DNA from: Acidimicrobiia bacterium | GTDB taxonomy: Bacteria > Actinomycetota > Acidimicrobiia > IMCC26256 > PALSA-555 | Length of the DNA: 8,373 bases | Direction of reading: 5' to 3' | NCBI GenBank assembly: GCA_022865365.1 | Contig: JALHSW010000307.1 | Span: forward strand, 1 to 8,373 | Part shown: one piece after another, positions 1 through 5,721 of the stretch | Layout: each line of letters opens with the position of its first letter | How positions within the stretch are numbered: position 1 is the stretch's first letter | Notes under the pieces: generated by a model | What the model was told of the DNA's origin: nothing | What the model saw: only the letters and a program-made list of their open reading frames with translations | Databases searched by the model: none | Translations under genes and position numbers: made by a program

Positions 1-134
1 AACCCCGCGCCTTCTGACTCGGGATGGAAGTACACGGGCGCCTCGGCCCGGAGCACGTCGAACTGGTCGTGGGGCACTCCCCGGACGAACGTGTCGAGGT
101 CGGTCAGATCGACGTCGGCGAGCGTGAGCGCCAC
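1..134 (-). CDS. Cytochrome P450, N-terminal part (partial, cut by window edge)
   Basis: Only the first 44 codons are present. Read on the minus strand from GTG at 134, the protein starts VALTLADVDLTDLDTF and continues with GVPHDQFDVLRAEAPVYFHPE. The pattern 'D-L-D-x-F-x-x-G-x-P-H-x-x-F-x-x-L-R-x-E-A-P-V-Y-x-H' is the standard beginning of actinobacterial P450s of the CYP125/CYP124/CYP142 kind, which hydroxylate sterol side chains and branched or long-chain lipids. The heme-binding Cys and the I-helix lie outside the window, so the family is assigned from the N-terminus alone and the substrate is unknown. An AGGGGAAG stretch a few bases upstream of the GTG serves as ribosome binding site. The gene is divergent from the amidohydrolase at 231 and could use the ferredoxin at 4019 as electron donor (inference). 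Confidence 0.8.
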   Translation of the reverse strand, partial: MALTLADVDLTDLDTFVRGVPHDQFDVLRAEAPVYFHPESEGAG

Positions 135-172
135 GGTGCTTCCCCTTCCGCCCGGTCCTGAATGCCCGAGAC

Positions 173-186
173 TGGAACACGTTACG
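173..186. promoter_or_regulatory. Possible TetR-family (KstR-like) operator between divergent genes
   Basis: The site reads TGGAACACGTTACG. It has the AAC-N2-GTT core of the mycobacterial KstR operator (TnnAACnnGTTnnA) and matches seven of the eight fixed bases, missing only the final A. It lies in the 96-base gap between the P450 start at 134 and the amidohydrolase start at 231. It overlaps candidate -10 elements for both directions: TACGAT at 183-188 on the plus strand and TAACGT, complement of 179-184, on the minus strand. KstR controls sterol-catabolic genes, which would suit the P450. A 14-base pattern with one mismatch can occur by chance, so this is a lead only. Confidence 0.35.
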
Positions 187-217
187 ATTCCGTCCACCAG
201 TGCGCCAGCAGCACCTT

Positions 218-222
218 GGAGG
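218..222 (+). promoter_or_regulatory. Shine-Dalgarno site fixing the amidohydrolase start
   Basis: GGAGG followed by a run of G lies 8 bases before GTG 231. It supports this start over the in-frame ATG at 162, which has no comparable site. Confidence 0.7.
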
Positions 223-230
223 GGGGATCC

Positions 231-1952
231 GTGCACGACCTGGTGATCCGCGGGGGGACGGTCGTCGACGGCACGGGCGCGGCCCCGGCGCCGGGTGACG
301 TCGCGATCGACGACGGGCGCATCACGGCCGTCGGGCGGGTCGACGACCCCGGGACCGAGGAGATCGATGCCACCGGCAAGGTCGTGACCCCGGGCTTCGT
401 CGACATCCACACCCACTACGACGGTCAGGTCACCTGGGACCCGCTGCTCACCCCCTCGACGTGGCACGGCGTGACGACGGTGGTGATGGGCAACTGTGGC
501 GTCGGCTTCGCTCCGGCCAAGCCCGACGAGCACGAGTGGCTCATCGGGCTCATGGAAAGTGTCGAGGACATCCCCGGCGCCGCGCTGTCCGAGGGCATGC
601 GCTGGGGCTGGGAGTCCTTCCCCGAGTTCCTCGACTTCCTCGACGACCAGCCCCTCGCCATCGACATCGGCACCCAGGTGCCGCACGGCGCGGTGCGGGG
701 CTATGTGATGGGTGAGCGCGGTGCCCGTAACGAACCCGCGACCCCCGACGACATCGCGGCCATGGCACGCATCGTGCGGGGCGGCATCGATGCCGGCGCG
801 CTCGGTGTGTCGACGTCACGCACGATCGCGCACCGCGCGATCGACGGCGAGCCGGTTCCCGGCACGTTCGCCGCAGAGGACGAGCTGTTCGGTCTTGGTC
901 GCGCCCTCGGGGACGCGGGCTCCGGCGTGTTCGAGCTCGCGCCAGCCGGCGTGATGGGCGAGGACCTCGCCGCACCCGCTCGTGAGATGGACTGGATGCG
1001 CCGCCTCGCGGAGGCGACCGGCCGTCCGCTGACGTTCGCGATGTCGCAACACGATCTCGCCCCCGACCAGTGGAAGGACCAGCTCGAGCTCGCGCTCGAG
1101 GCCTGGGACGCCGGGATCCCGATCCGGCCCCAGATCGCCGGGCGCCCGACCGGTCTGCTCCTCGGCCTGCAGACGTTCCACGCGTTCCGCCAGCGTCCGA
1201 GCTACCAGGCCATCGCCGAGCTCCCGCTCGACCAGAGGGTCGAGCGCATGCGTGACCCCGAGGTACGGGCGGCGATCCTCGGCGAGCGGCCCGTGAGTGA
1301 CCCGCGCATGGCGTTCATCGGGATGGGCCTCGACCGCACGTTCCCGATCGGCGATCCGCCCGACTACGAGCCGGCACCCGAGCTGAGCATCGCGGCCCGG
1401 GCAGAGCGGGAGGGGCGCGATCCCCAGGAGCTGCTCTATGACCTGCTGCTCGCCGACGACGGGCACGAGCTCCTGCTCCGTCCGCTGCTCGGCTACTCCA
1501 ACTTCGATCTCGAGCCCATCCGCGAGATGCTGCTCCACCCCACGACCGCACTCGGTCTCGGTGACGGTGGGGCGCACGTCGGCGCGATCTGCGATGCGAG
1601 CATCGAGACGACCATGCTCACGCACTGGGTACGCGATCGCACCCGGGGTGAGCGGCTCCCGATCGAGCTCGTCGTGCGGAAGATGACGAGCGACACCGCG
1701 TCGCTCTACGGCCTCGGCGACCGGGGCGTGCTCGCCCCGGGCTTGCGGGCCGATGTCAACGTCATCGACTTCGATCACCTGACGCTGCATCGGCCCGAGA
1801 TGGTCCATGACCTCCCCGGTGGCGCGCGCCGCCTGGTGCAAACGGCCAGCGGCTACGACGCAACGATTGTCGCCGGCACCGTCGTGATGCGCGACGGCGC
1901 CGACACCGGCGCCCGCCCGGGCACGCTCGTGCGCGGCGCCCGATCCGCCTGA
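231..1952 (+). CDS. N-acyl-D-amino-acid deacylase family amidohydrolase
   Basis: A 573-residue amidohydrolase-superfamily enzyme of the D-aminoacylase branch, which hydrolyses the amide bond of N-acyl amino acids or related amides using zinc. The N-terminal beta domain (VIRGGTVVDGTG) is followed by the metal motif HTH at residues 60-62 (VDIHTHYDGQVTWDP). The GNCGVGFAP motif contains Cys89, the zinc-bridging Cys of D-aminoacylases. The STSRTIAHRAIDG motif comes next, and LGDGGAHVG near residue 445 carries the conserved catalytic Asp445. GTG at 231 is chosen because GGAGG at 218-222 sits 8 bases before it and the family N-terminus begins there. An upstream ATG at 162 in the same frame would add 23 unrelated residues across the promoter region. 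The length fits the long actinobacterial members. The true substrate is unknown; many relatives are not D-amino-acid specific. A small ABM gene follows 33 bases later and is probably cotranscribed. Confidence 0.9.
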   Translation: MHDLVIRGGTVVDGTGAAPAPGDVAIDDGRITAVGRVDDPGTEEIDATGKVVTPGFVDIHTHYDGQVTWDPLLTPSTWHGVTTVVMGNCGVGFAPAKPDEHEWLIGLMESVEDIPGAALSEGMRWGWESFPEFLDFLDDQPLAIDIGTQVPHGAVRGYVMGERGARNEPATPDDIAAMARIVRGGIDAGALGVSTSRTIAHRAIDGEPVPGTFAAEDELFGLGRALGDAGSGVFELAPAGVMGEDLAAPAREMDWMRRLAEATGRPLTFAMSQHDLAPDQWKDQLELALEAWDAGIPIRPQIAGRPTGLLLGLQTFHAFRQRPSYQAIAELPLDQRVERMRDPEVRAAILGERPVSDPRMAFIGMGLDRTFPIGDPPDYEPAPELSIAARAEREGRDPQELLYDLLLADDGHELLLRPLLGYSNFDLEPIREMLLHPTTALGLGDGGAHVGAICDASIETTMLTHWVRDRTRGERLPIELVVRKMTSDTASLYGLGDRGVLAPGLRADVNVIDFDHLTLHRPEMVHDLPGGARRLVQTASGYDATIVAGTVVMRDGADTGARPGTLVRGARSA

Positions 1953-1985
1953 ACGCCCACCGATCACCCCACAACAAGGAGCATG

Positions 1986-2306
1986 ATGAGCAAGTCCAAC
2001 AAGGTGTCTGTCGTGGCGAAGCTGACGATCAAGGCCGACAAGGCCGACGAGTTCCCCTCCGCGTGGGACGACTTCCTCGCGCACGTCGACGCGAACGAGC
2101 CCGGCACCGAGCACTACATGCTGCATCGTTCGAGCACCGAGCCGAACGTCTTCTACGCCACCGAGATCTACGAGAACCAGGCCGCGCTCGATGCCCACAT
2201 GGGCAGCGACGCGTTCGCGGCGTTCGGTGGCTCACTGGGCGACTTCATCGAGAGCGCCGACCTCCAGTTCCTCGCGCCGGTCAAGGCGGCCAAGGGACAG
2301 GCCTGA
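1986..2306 (+). CDS. ABM-fold putative quinol monooxygenase (YgiN-like)
   Basis: A 106-residue protein with the antibiotic biosynthesis monooxygenase (dimeric alpha+beta barrel) pattern. It has an N-terminal strand VSVVAKLTIKADKADEF, then NEPGTEHYMLHRSSTEPNVFYATEIYENQAALDAHMGSDAF. The 'EPG-x-x-x-Y-x-x-x-R-S' and 'E-x-Y-x-x-x-x-A-x-x-x-H' signatures are typical of small cofactor-independent oxygenases or quinol monooxygenases, which act as cytosolic dimers. Two ATGs stand in tandem at 1983 and 1986. The AAGGAG at 1976-1981 leaves only 1 base before the first and 4 before the second, so 1986 is preferred. It lies 33 bases behind the amidohydrolase. A large hairpin starts 2 bases after its stop and probably ends this transcription unit. 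Members of this fold also include heme-degrading and non-enzymatic stress proteins, so the exact activity is open. Confidence 0.85.
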   Translation: MSKSNKVSVVAKLTIKADKADEFPSAWDDFLAHVDANEPGTEHYMLHRSSTEPNVFYATEIYENQAALDAHMGSDAFAAFGGSLGDFIESADLQFLAPVKAAKGQA

Positions 2307-2307
2307 T

Positions 2308-2356
2308 GTTCTGGCGTCAGAACTAGGCGCATTTCGCCTCGTACTGACGCCAGAAC
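2308..2356. terminator. Large perfect-armed hairpin, probable (bidirectional) terminator
   Basis: GTTCTGGCGTCAG at 2308-2320 is the exact reverse complement of CTGACGCCAGAAC at 2344-2356. The stem goes on inward with two A-T/C-G pairs and a second 5-bp stem, AGGCG 2325-2329 with CGCCT 2335-2339. This closes a CATTT loop, with only two mismatches over the whole 49-base structure. It starts 2 bases after the stop of the ABM gene and lies at the 3' end of the antisense VOC remnant, the position expected of a shared terminator for convergent genes. No T-tract follows on either side, so it may instead be a palindromic repeat element or an operator. The left arm by itself also holds a small palindrome (GTTCTG-N4-CAGAAC, 2308-2323). 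Confidence 0.65.
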
Positions 2357-2360
2357 GGGA

Positions 2361-2624
2361 CGCCGCTCGGAGCCGAGCGTGGGTCGCGTCGAGGTCGGCA
2401 GTGGTGAAGCCGAGCCGGGCGAACCCGACCTGGTTAGGGAGCGGTGGCGTGCCCACAGGCTCTGGCTGGAGCCATTCGAGCAGGTCGACGGCGACACCGT
2501 TGAAGCCGCGGTCGTCGCTGAGGATCCACGCGTCCCACTGGGCGACGTCGAGCCCGAACGCCGACCCCGACTGAACCGGGGGCACGGTGTGCGCCTCTGC
2601 GCTCAGCCCGAGGGCATCACGGTA
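2361..2624 (-). pseudogene. Truncated VOC/glyoxalase-superfamily gene remnant
   Basis: Reading the minus strand from about 2624 down to 2361 gives YRDALGL, then SGSAFGLDVAQWDAWILSDD, VAVDLLEWLQPEPVG, and NQVGFARLGFTTADLDATHARL. This is the middle of a vicinal-oxygen-chelate protein: the end of one beta-alpha-beta-beta-beta module and the start of the next, as in two-module actinobacterial VOC proteins. The part before YRDALGL (the first strand with its metal ligand) and everything after the second module's first helix are missing. Homology stops a few bases from the hairpin at 2308-2356. The frame itself stays open from 2663 to 2232, but the residues outside the core look unlike any VOC protein. 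The third codon positions are G/C-rich, as in a real gene, so loss seems fairly recent. It is the only antisense gene trace among the plus-strand genes. A short expressed protein cannot be excluded. Confidence 0.6.
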
Positions 2625-2697
2625 ACCTCCGCCGGTGACGACGGCCAAGCAACCAGGCGCCAAGGTCCCAAGCTCTCGGAAACAAGACCCTCAGAAT

Positions 2698-3147
2698 GTG
2701 GACGCCCGGACTGCGATCGAGCACATCGTCTACGGCTACGCCGAACGAGTCGACCTCGGTGACTTCGCCGGCGTCGCCGAGTTCTTCGCCCATGCGCTCT
2801 ACAAGGGCGGCGGCCCCGACGATCCCGGCGTCGAGGGCGCTGCGCCGGTGCAGCGGATCCTCGAGACCATGGTGCGGCGCTACGACGACGGCACGCCCCG
2901 CACCAAGCACGTCACGACCAACCTGATCATCGACGCCGACGTGGGCGGAGGGACGGCGACCACGCGCTCGTACTACACGGTGTTCCAGCAGGTCGACGAC
3001 ACGCCGCTGCAGCCGATCATCGCCGGGCGCTACCACGACCAGTTCGCACGCGTCGACGGCGAGTGGCGCCTCACCGAACGGGTGATCTTCTGCGATCTGA
3101 TCGGTGACCTGTCCCGGCATCTCACCATCGACCCGTTCGCAAGCTGA
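2698..3147 (+). CDS. SnoaL-like / NTF2-fold protein (nuclear transport factor 2 family)
   Basis: A 149-residue cone-fold protein. It starts VDARTAIEHIVYGYAERVDLGDFAGVAEFFAHA, the characteristic first helices of SnoaL_4-type proteins. It continues with TPRTKHVTTNLIID, TRSYYTVFQQ, LQPIIAGRYHDQFARVDGEWRLTERVI and ends DLIGDLSRHL. These proteins line a pocket used for isomerase, cyclase or dehydratase-like chemistry or simply ligand binding; in actinobacteria they are common among aromatic and lipid catabolic genes. GTG 2698 is chosen because family similarity begins there. An alternative GTG at 2635 would add 21 residues whose codons often end in A or T, unlike the rest, although a TAACCT box 6 bases upstream would suit a leaderless start there. 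No clear ribosome site is visible for either start. The crotonase gene begins one base after its stop, so the two are cotranscribed. Confidence 0.82.
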   Translation: MDARTAIEHIVYGYAERVDLGDFAGVAEFFAHALYKGGGPDDPGVEGAAPVQRILETMVRRYDDGTPRTKHVTTNLIIDADVGGGTATTRSYYTVFQQVDDTPLQPIIAGRYHDQFARVDGEWRLTERVIFCDLIGDLSRHLTIDPFAS

Positions 3148-3148
3148 C

Positions 3149-3952
3149 ATGGTGCGGATCGAGGACAACCCGAACGGTGTCGATCGGGTCCGTCTGGTCA
3201 CCTTCGACCGTCCCCAAGCCCGCAACGCGTTCGACACGACAATGTACGGCGAGGTCGCGGACGCGCTCGACGAGGTCGCAGCGAGCGACGACCTGGCGGT
3301 CGCAGTCCTCACCGGCGAGGGCACGGCCTACTCGGCCGGCCAGGACCTCGCCGAGATGGGCCGCCTGGGCGACCCCGCAGCCCGATCGGAGCGCGCCCAC
3401 GCGGGCGAGTACGGCTTCACGAAGTTCATCAGCACGCTCGAGGCGTTCCCGAAGCCGATCGTCGCCGCGGTCAACGGGGTGGCGGTCGGCGTCGGTGACA
3501 CGATGCTCCCGTATTGCGACCTCGTCCTCGCGTCGAGTGCCGCTCGCTTCCGTCTCCCGTTCGCCAGCCTCGGGGTCGTGCCCGAGGCGGGGAGCAGCTT
3601 CACGCTTCCCACGGTGATGGGATGGCAGGCCGCGGCGCATGTGCTCTTCACCGCCGAGTGGCTCTCGGCCGGGGATGCCGCCGCGTGCGGGCTCGTCTGG
3701 AAGGTGGTCGAGCCCGAGGTGCTCCTCGACGAGGCGCTCGCGCTCGCCGGCCGCGTCGCGAAGATGCCGATCGTGTCCCTCGTCGAGACCAAGCGCCTGC
3801 TGGCAGCCCACCGCCTCGAGTTCGCCCGGGCCGCACGGGCCCGCGAGGAAGGGGTCTTCTCCCGGCTGACCGGAGCGCCGGCGAACCGGGAGGCAATCGC
3901 AGCCTTCCTGGAGAAGCGCGAGGCCGACTTCACGAATCTGGCCGCCGAGTAG
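3149..3952 (+). CDS. Crotonase-family enzyme, probably delta3,delta2-enoyl-CoA isomerase type
   Basis: A 267-residue crotonase-fold protein acting on acyl-CoA thioesters in the cytosol. The first oxyanion-hole motif YSAGQDLAEM lies near residues 61-70, and NGVAVGVGDT (109-118) carries the second. The two glutamates that define enoyl-CoA hydratases are absent: Thr118 and Phe138 occupy their places. Instead LGVVPEAGSSFTLP (141-154) puts Glu146 at the position of the catalytic base of delta3,delta2-enoyl-CoA isomerases. The following WLSAGDAAACGLVWKVV stretch also resembles the isomerase pattern, so isomerase is favoured over hydratase. ATG 3149 is chosen: it starts one base after the preceding stop and the family strand begins at once (MVRIEDNPNGVDRVRLVTFDRPQARNAF). 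An in-frame ATG at 3104 lies inside the upstream gene. The role would be moving double bonds of unsaturated acyl-CoAs into the beta-oxidation position. Its stop codon lies in a small degenerate tandem repeat. Confidence 0.88.
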   Translation: MVRIEDNPNGVDRVRLVTFDRPQARNAFDTTMYGEVADALDEVAASDDLAVAVLTGEGTAYSAGQDLAEMGRLGDPAARSERAHAGEYGFTKFISTLEAFPKPIVAAVNGVAVGVGDTMLPYCDLVLASSAARFRLPFASLGVVPEAGSSFTLPTVMGWQAAAHVLFTAEWLSAGDAAACGLVWKVVEPEVLLDEALALAGRVAKMPIVSLVETKRLLAAHRLEFARAARAREEGVFSRLTGAPANREAIAAFLEKREADFTNLAAE

Positions 3953-3990
3953 GGCTGGCCGCCGAGCGAATTGTGGCCGACGAGTAGGAT
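3939..3990 (+). repeat. Three imperfect tandem copies of a ~17-base unit
   Basis: Units starting at 3939, 3956 and 3974 share TGGCCGCCGAG followed by TAGG in the first and third (the third has A for C at one place). The first unit contains the last codons and the TAG stop of the crotonase gene, while the other two are non-coding. The third unit ends in TAGGAT (3985-3990), which could act as a -10 box for the ferredoxin gene. Slippage duplication of a gene end is the likely origin. Confidence 0.55.
3985..3990 (+). promoter_or_regulatory. Possible -10 element for the ferredoxin-thioesterase-phosphatase genes
   Basis: TAGGAT fits the actinobacterial TAnnnT -10 pattern. It lies 29 bases upstream of ATG 4019, leaving room for a short leader carrying the GAGGAGG ribosome site at 4008-4014. 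No convincing -35 is seen, as is common in this group. The call rests on one hexamer. Confidence 0.3.
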
Positions 3991-4018
3991 CACCACCGGC
4001 TTTCTCTGAGGAGGCGTG

Positions 4019-4219
4019 ATGTCCTGGAAGGTTGTCGTCGACTTCGACGTCTGCGAGAGCAACGCAATCTGCATGGGCATCGCGCCCGAGGTCTTCGAGG
4101 TGCGCGACGACGACTTCCTGTACATCCTCGAGGAGCGCCCGTCCGACGACGTGCGCCCGAAGGTGGAGCAGGCCGTGCGCCAGTGCCCCAAGCAGGCGAT
4201 CTCGATCGTCGAGGAGTGA
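4019..4219 (+). CDS. Ferredoxin, single-cluster [3Fe-4S] type (P450 redox partner type)
   Basis: A 66-residue ferredoxin with cluster ligands Cys12 and Cys18 in CESNAICMGIAPEVFEV and Cys56 in QCPKQAI. The C-x5-C...C-P layout, lacking the central Cys of a [4Fe-4S] set, marks the [3Fe-4S] ferredoxins that pass electrons to bacterial cytochromes P450. The acidic C-terminus (SIVEE) is usual. ATG 4019 is chosen over the adjacent GTG 4016 because GAGGAGG at 4008-4014 leaves 4 bases to the ATG but only 1 to the GTG. The only P450 visible is the divergent one at the left edge, about 3.9 kb away, so the pairing is plausible but not shown. The stop codon overlaps the GTG of the next gene (GTGA). Confidence 0.93.
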   Translation: MSWKVVVDFDVCESNAICMGIAPEVFEVRDDDFLYILEERPSDDVRPKVEQAVRQCPKQAISIVEE

Positions 4220-4926
4220 GCGCCCCGCTCCCGGGCGACCAGCCGCGCCGCGGCGAACCAGGCATCGTCGACGGTCACGGACCCGACGCCGCCCATCCAC
4301 CCGGCCCCGAGCTCCGACGCCTCGCCGACGCGATGCGAGGTGTGACCGACCGAATGGTCCGAACGCAGGCCGACCCCGCAACGCTGGCCGACGCCGCGGA
4401 AGCGGTCGGGCGCGCGGTCACGCTCCTCGAACCCGTCTCGCCACCGTGGGGCGCGTCGGTGCCGGCGAAGCCCATGTTCGACACCGACCCGCACGACTTC
4501 TTCCCGTTCAGCCCGATGATCGGCTGGTACAGCCCGCTGTCGCCGCCGATCGCGTGCGAGTTCCGCGATGGTGCGGTCCGCGGCCACGGCACGCTGGGAG
4601 CCGCGTATGAGGGCCCGCCCGGATGCGTGCACGGTGGGATCATCGCGGGGCTGTTCGACGAGATCCTCGGCATCGCGAACATCGCGGCCGGCGTCGGCGC
4701 GATGACCGGAACGCTCACGATCGTGTACCGCAGCCCGACGCCGCTGTACGCCGAGCTGCGCCTCGAGGCGCACACCGACCGCATCGACGGGCGCAAGGTG
4801 CACACCGTCGGCACGCTCCACGCCGGGGATCGGCTCTGCGCGGAGGCCAACGGGATCTTCATCCTCGTCGAGCACGATCGGTTCGTCGACCAGACCCGTC
4901 TCCATGGCGCGGCAGGGACGGCATGA
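4216..4926 (+). CDS. PaaI-like hotdog-fold thioesterase
   Basis: A 236-residue protein with a helical N-terminal part (about 30-75, ELRRLADAMRGVTDRMV) and a C-terminal hotdog domain (about 85-220). The catalytic signature is GCVHGGIIAGLFDEILG, with HGG at 139-141 and Asp148 in the place of the PaaI/YbgC-type catalytic acid on the hotdog helix. The strands GTLTIVYRSPTPLYAELRLEA and KVHTVGTLHAGDRLCAEANGIFI follow, as in acyl-CoA thioesterases of the PaaI family. The likely role is hydrolysis of an acyl- or aryl-CoA to recycle CoA. The chosen GTG 4216 overlaps the ferredoxin stop by 4 bases, suggesting translational coupling; an earlier start at 4183 would run through the ferredoxin end. Its stop overlaps the ATG of the phosphatase gene in ATGA. 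Confidence 0.87.
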   Translation: MSAPLPGDQPRRGEPGIVDGHGPDAAHPPGPELRRLADAMRGVTDRMVRTQADPATLADAAEAVGRAVTLLEPVSPPWGASVPAKPMFDTDPHDFFPFSPMIGWYSPLSPPIACEFRDGAVRGHGTLGAAYEGPPGCVHGGIIAGLFDEILGIANIAAGVGAMTGTLTIVYRSPTPLYAELRLEAHTDRIDGRKVHTVGTLHAGDRLCAEANGIFILVEHDRFVDQTRLHGAAGTA

Positions 4927-5684
4927 ACGAGCGCCCAGTGAACGAAAGAAGGGTGTCGCTCGCCGGGCCGGTCAACTTTCGTGACGTCGGGGGCTACGCG
5001 GCGGCCGACGGGAAGGCGGTCGCGTGGCGCCGCCTGTACCGCAGTGACTCGCTCCATCATCTCGAGGAAAGCGACGGCGCGCTCCTCCATGAGCGGGGGA
5101 TTGTGACCGCGATCGACTTCCGCGCCGACGACGAGCTCGACCGGATCGGCATTGGCCGCCTCGGCGAGCTCGACATCCACCACCTGCACCTGCCCACAGT
5201 CGACAAGGTGCTGCACACCCTGCGTCCGCCGGGCTGGACGCCACCGGAGTCGGCGGTGGAGGTGTACGTCCTGATGCTGCGCAGTGGTGCTGCCGCCTAC
5301 GCGGCGACCCTGCGCGCGCTCGCCGAGCCGGGCACGCTTCCCGCGGTGTACTTCTGCATGGCGGGCAAGGACCGCACCGGGGTGTTCTCGGCCGTCGTGC
5401 TCGGACTGCTCGGCGTGAGCGACGCTGACATCGTCGCCGACTATGTGCTCACGCACGAGGTGGTCGACGCTATCCATGCGCGCGGGAAGCGTGACTTCCC
5501 GGATGGCGCCGACCACTGGCCCGAGCTGCCGAGCGCGCTGATGGGCGCCGAGGCCGAGACCATGGAGGGCATGCTCGTCGCCATGCGCGAGCAGTGGGGG
5601 GCCTGGGACGACTACGTCACCGACATCGGCGTCGAGCCCGGGGTGGTCGAGGCGCTGCGCGCCGCACTTCTCACAGAACCCTGA
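4923..5684 (+). CDS. Tyrosine-protein phosphatase-like protein (MptpB/Y_phosphatase3 type)
   Basis: A 253-residue protein of the bacterial dual-specificity phosphatase family that includes mycobacterial PtpB. The N-terminal NFRDVGGY and LYRSDSLHHL motifs and the DFRADDEL stretch are family hallmarks. The P-loop is CMAGKDRTG, with nucleophile Cys145 and Arg151 in the C-x5-R arrangement. The residue before the Cys is Phe, where HC is typical of this family. The following helix, FSAVVLGLLGVSDADIVADYVLT, is typical. The start at 4923 is chosen for its 4-base ATGA overlap with the thioesterase; GTG codons at 4938 and 4953 are alternatives, the latter with a GAAAGAAGG stretch just before it. It could act on phosphoproteins or phospholipids. 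Why it sits in a lipid-catabolic set is unclear. No export signal is seen. Confidence 0.87.
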   Translation: MNERPVNERRVSLAGPVNFRDVGGYAAADGKAVAWRRLYRSDSLHHLEESDGALLHERGIVTAIDFRADDELDRIGIGRLGELDIHHLHLPTVDKVLHTLRPPGWTPPESAVEVYVLMLRSGAAAYAATLRALAEPGTLPAVYFCMAGKDRTGVFSAVVLGLLGVSDADIVADYVLTHEVVDAIHARGKRDFPDGADHWPELPSALMGAEAETMEGMLVAMREQWGAWDDYVTDIGVEPGVVEALRAALLTEP

Positions 5685-5721
5685 CCCGAGCATCACGTCA
5701 TCCGAGGGGCGGTCGGCGACG

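Larger units (their letters stand above)
2307..2697. other. 391-base stretch without an intact gene
   Basis: Between the ABM stop and the chosen SnoaL-like start this region holds the 2308-2356 hairpin and the antisense VOC remnant (2361-2624). About 70 further bases (2625-2697) contain a TAACCT -10-like box at 2623-2628. No intact gene or RNA gene is visible on either strand. Confidence 0.6.

Noticed and set aside
162..230. Upstream ATG 162 as start of the amidohydrolase
   Set aside because: The 23 extra residues lack family similarity and would cover the operator/promoter gap. GGAGG at 218-222 points to GTG 231.
816..2198. Long minus-strand open frame opposite the amidohydrolase and ABM genes
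   Set aside because: Composition is that of a high-GC antisense shadow (rich in Arg, Glu, Val, His without motifs). It covers two well-supported plus-strand genes.
2379..2762. Plus-strand open frame in the 2307-2697 gap
   Set aside because: No motif and poor protein composition. The opposite strand carries real VOC similarity, so this is its shadow.
4183..4215. Earlier thioesterase start at 4183
   Set aside because: It would overlap the ferredoxin by 37 bases. GTG 4216 gives the typical 4-base overlap.
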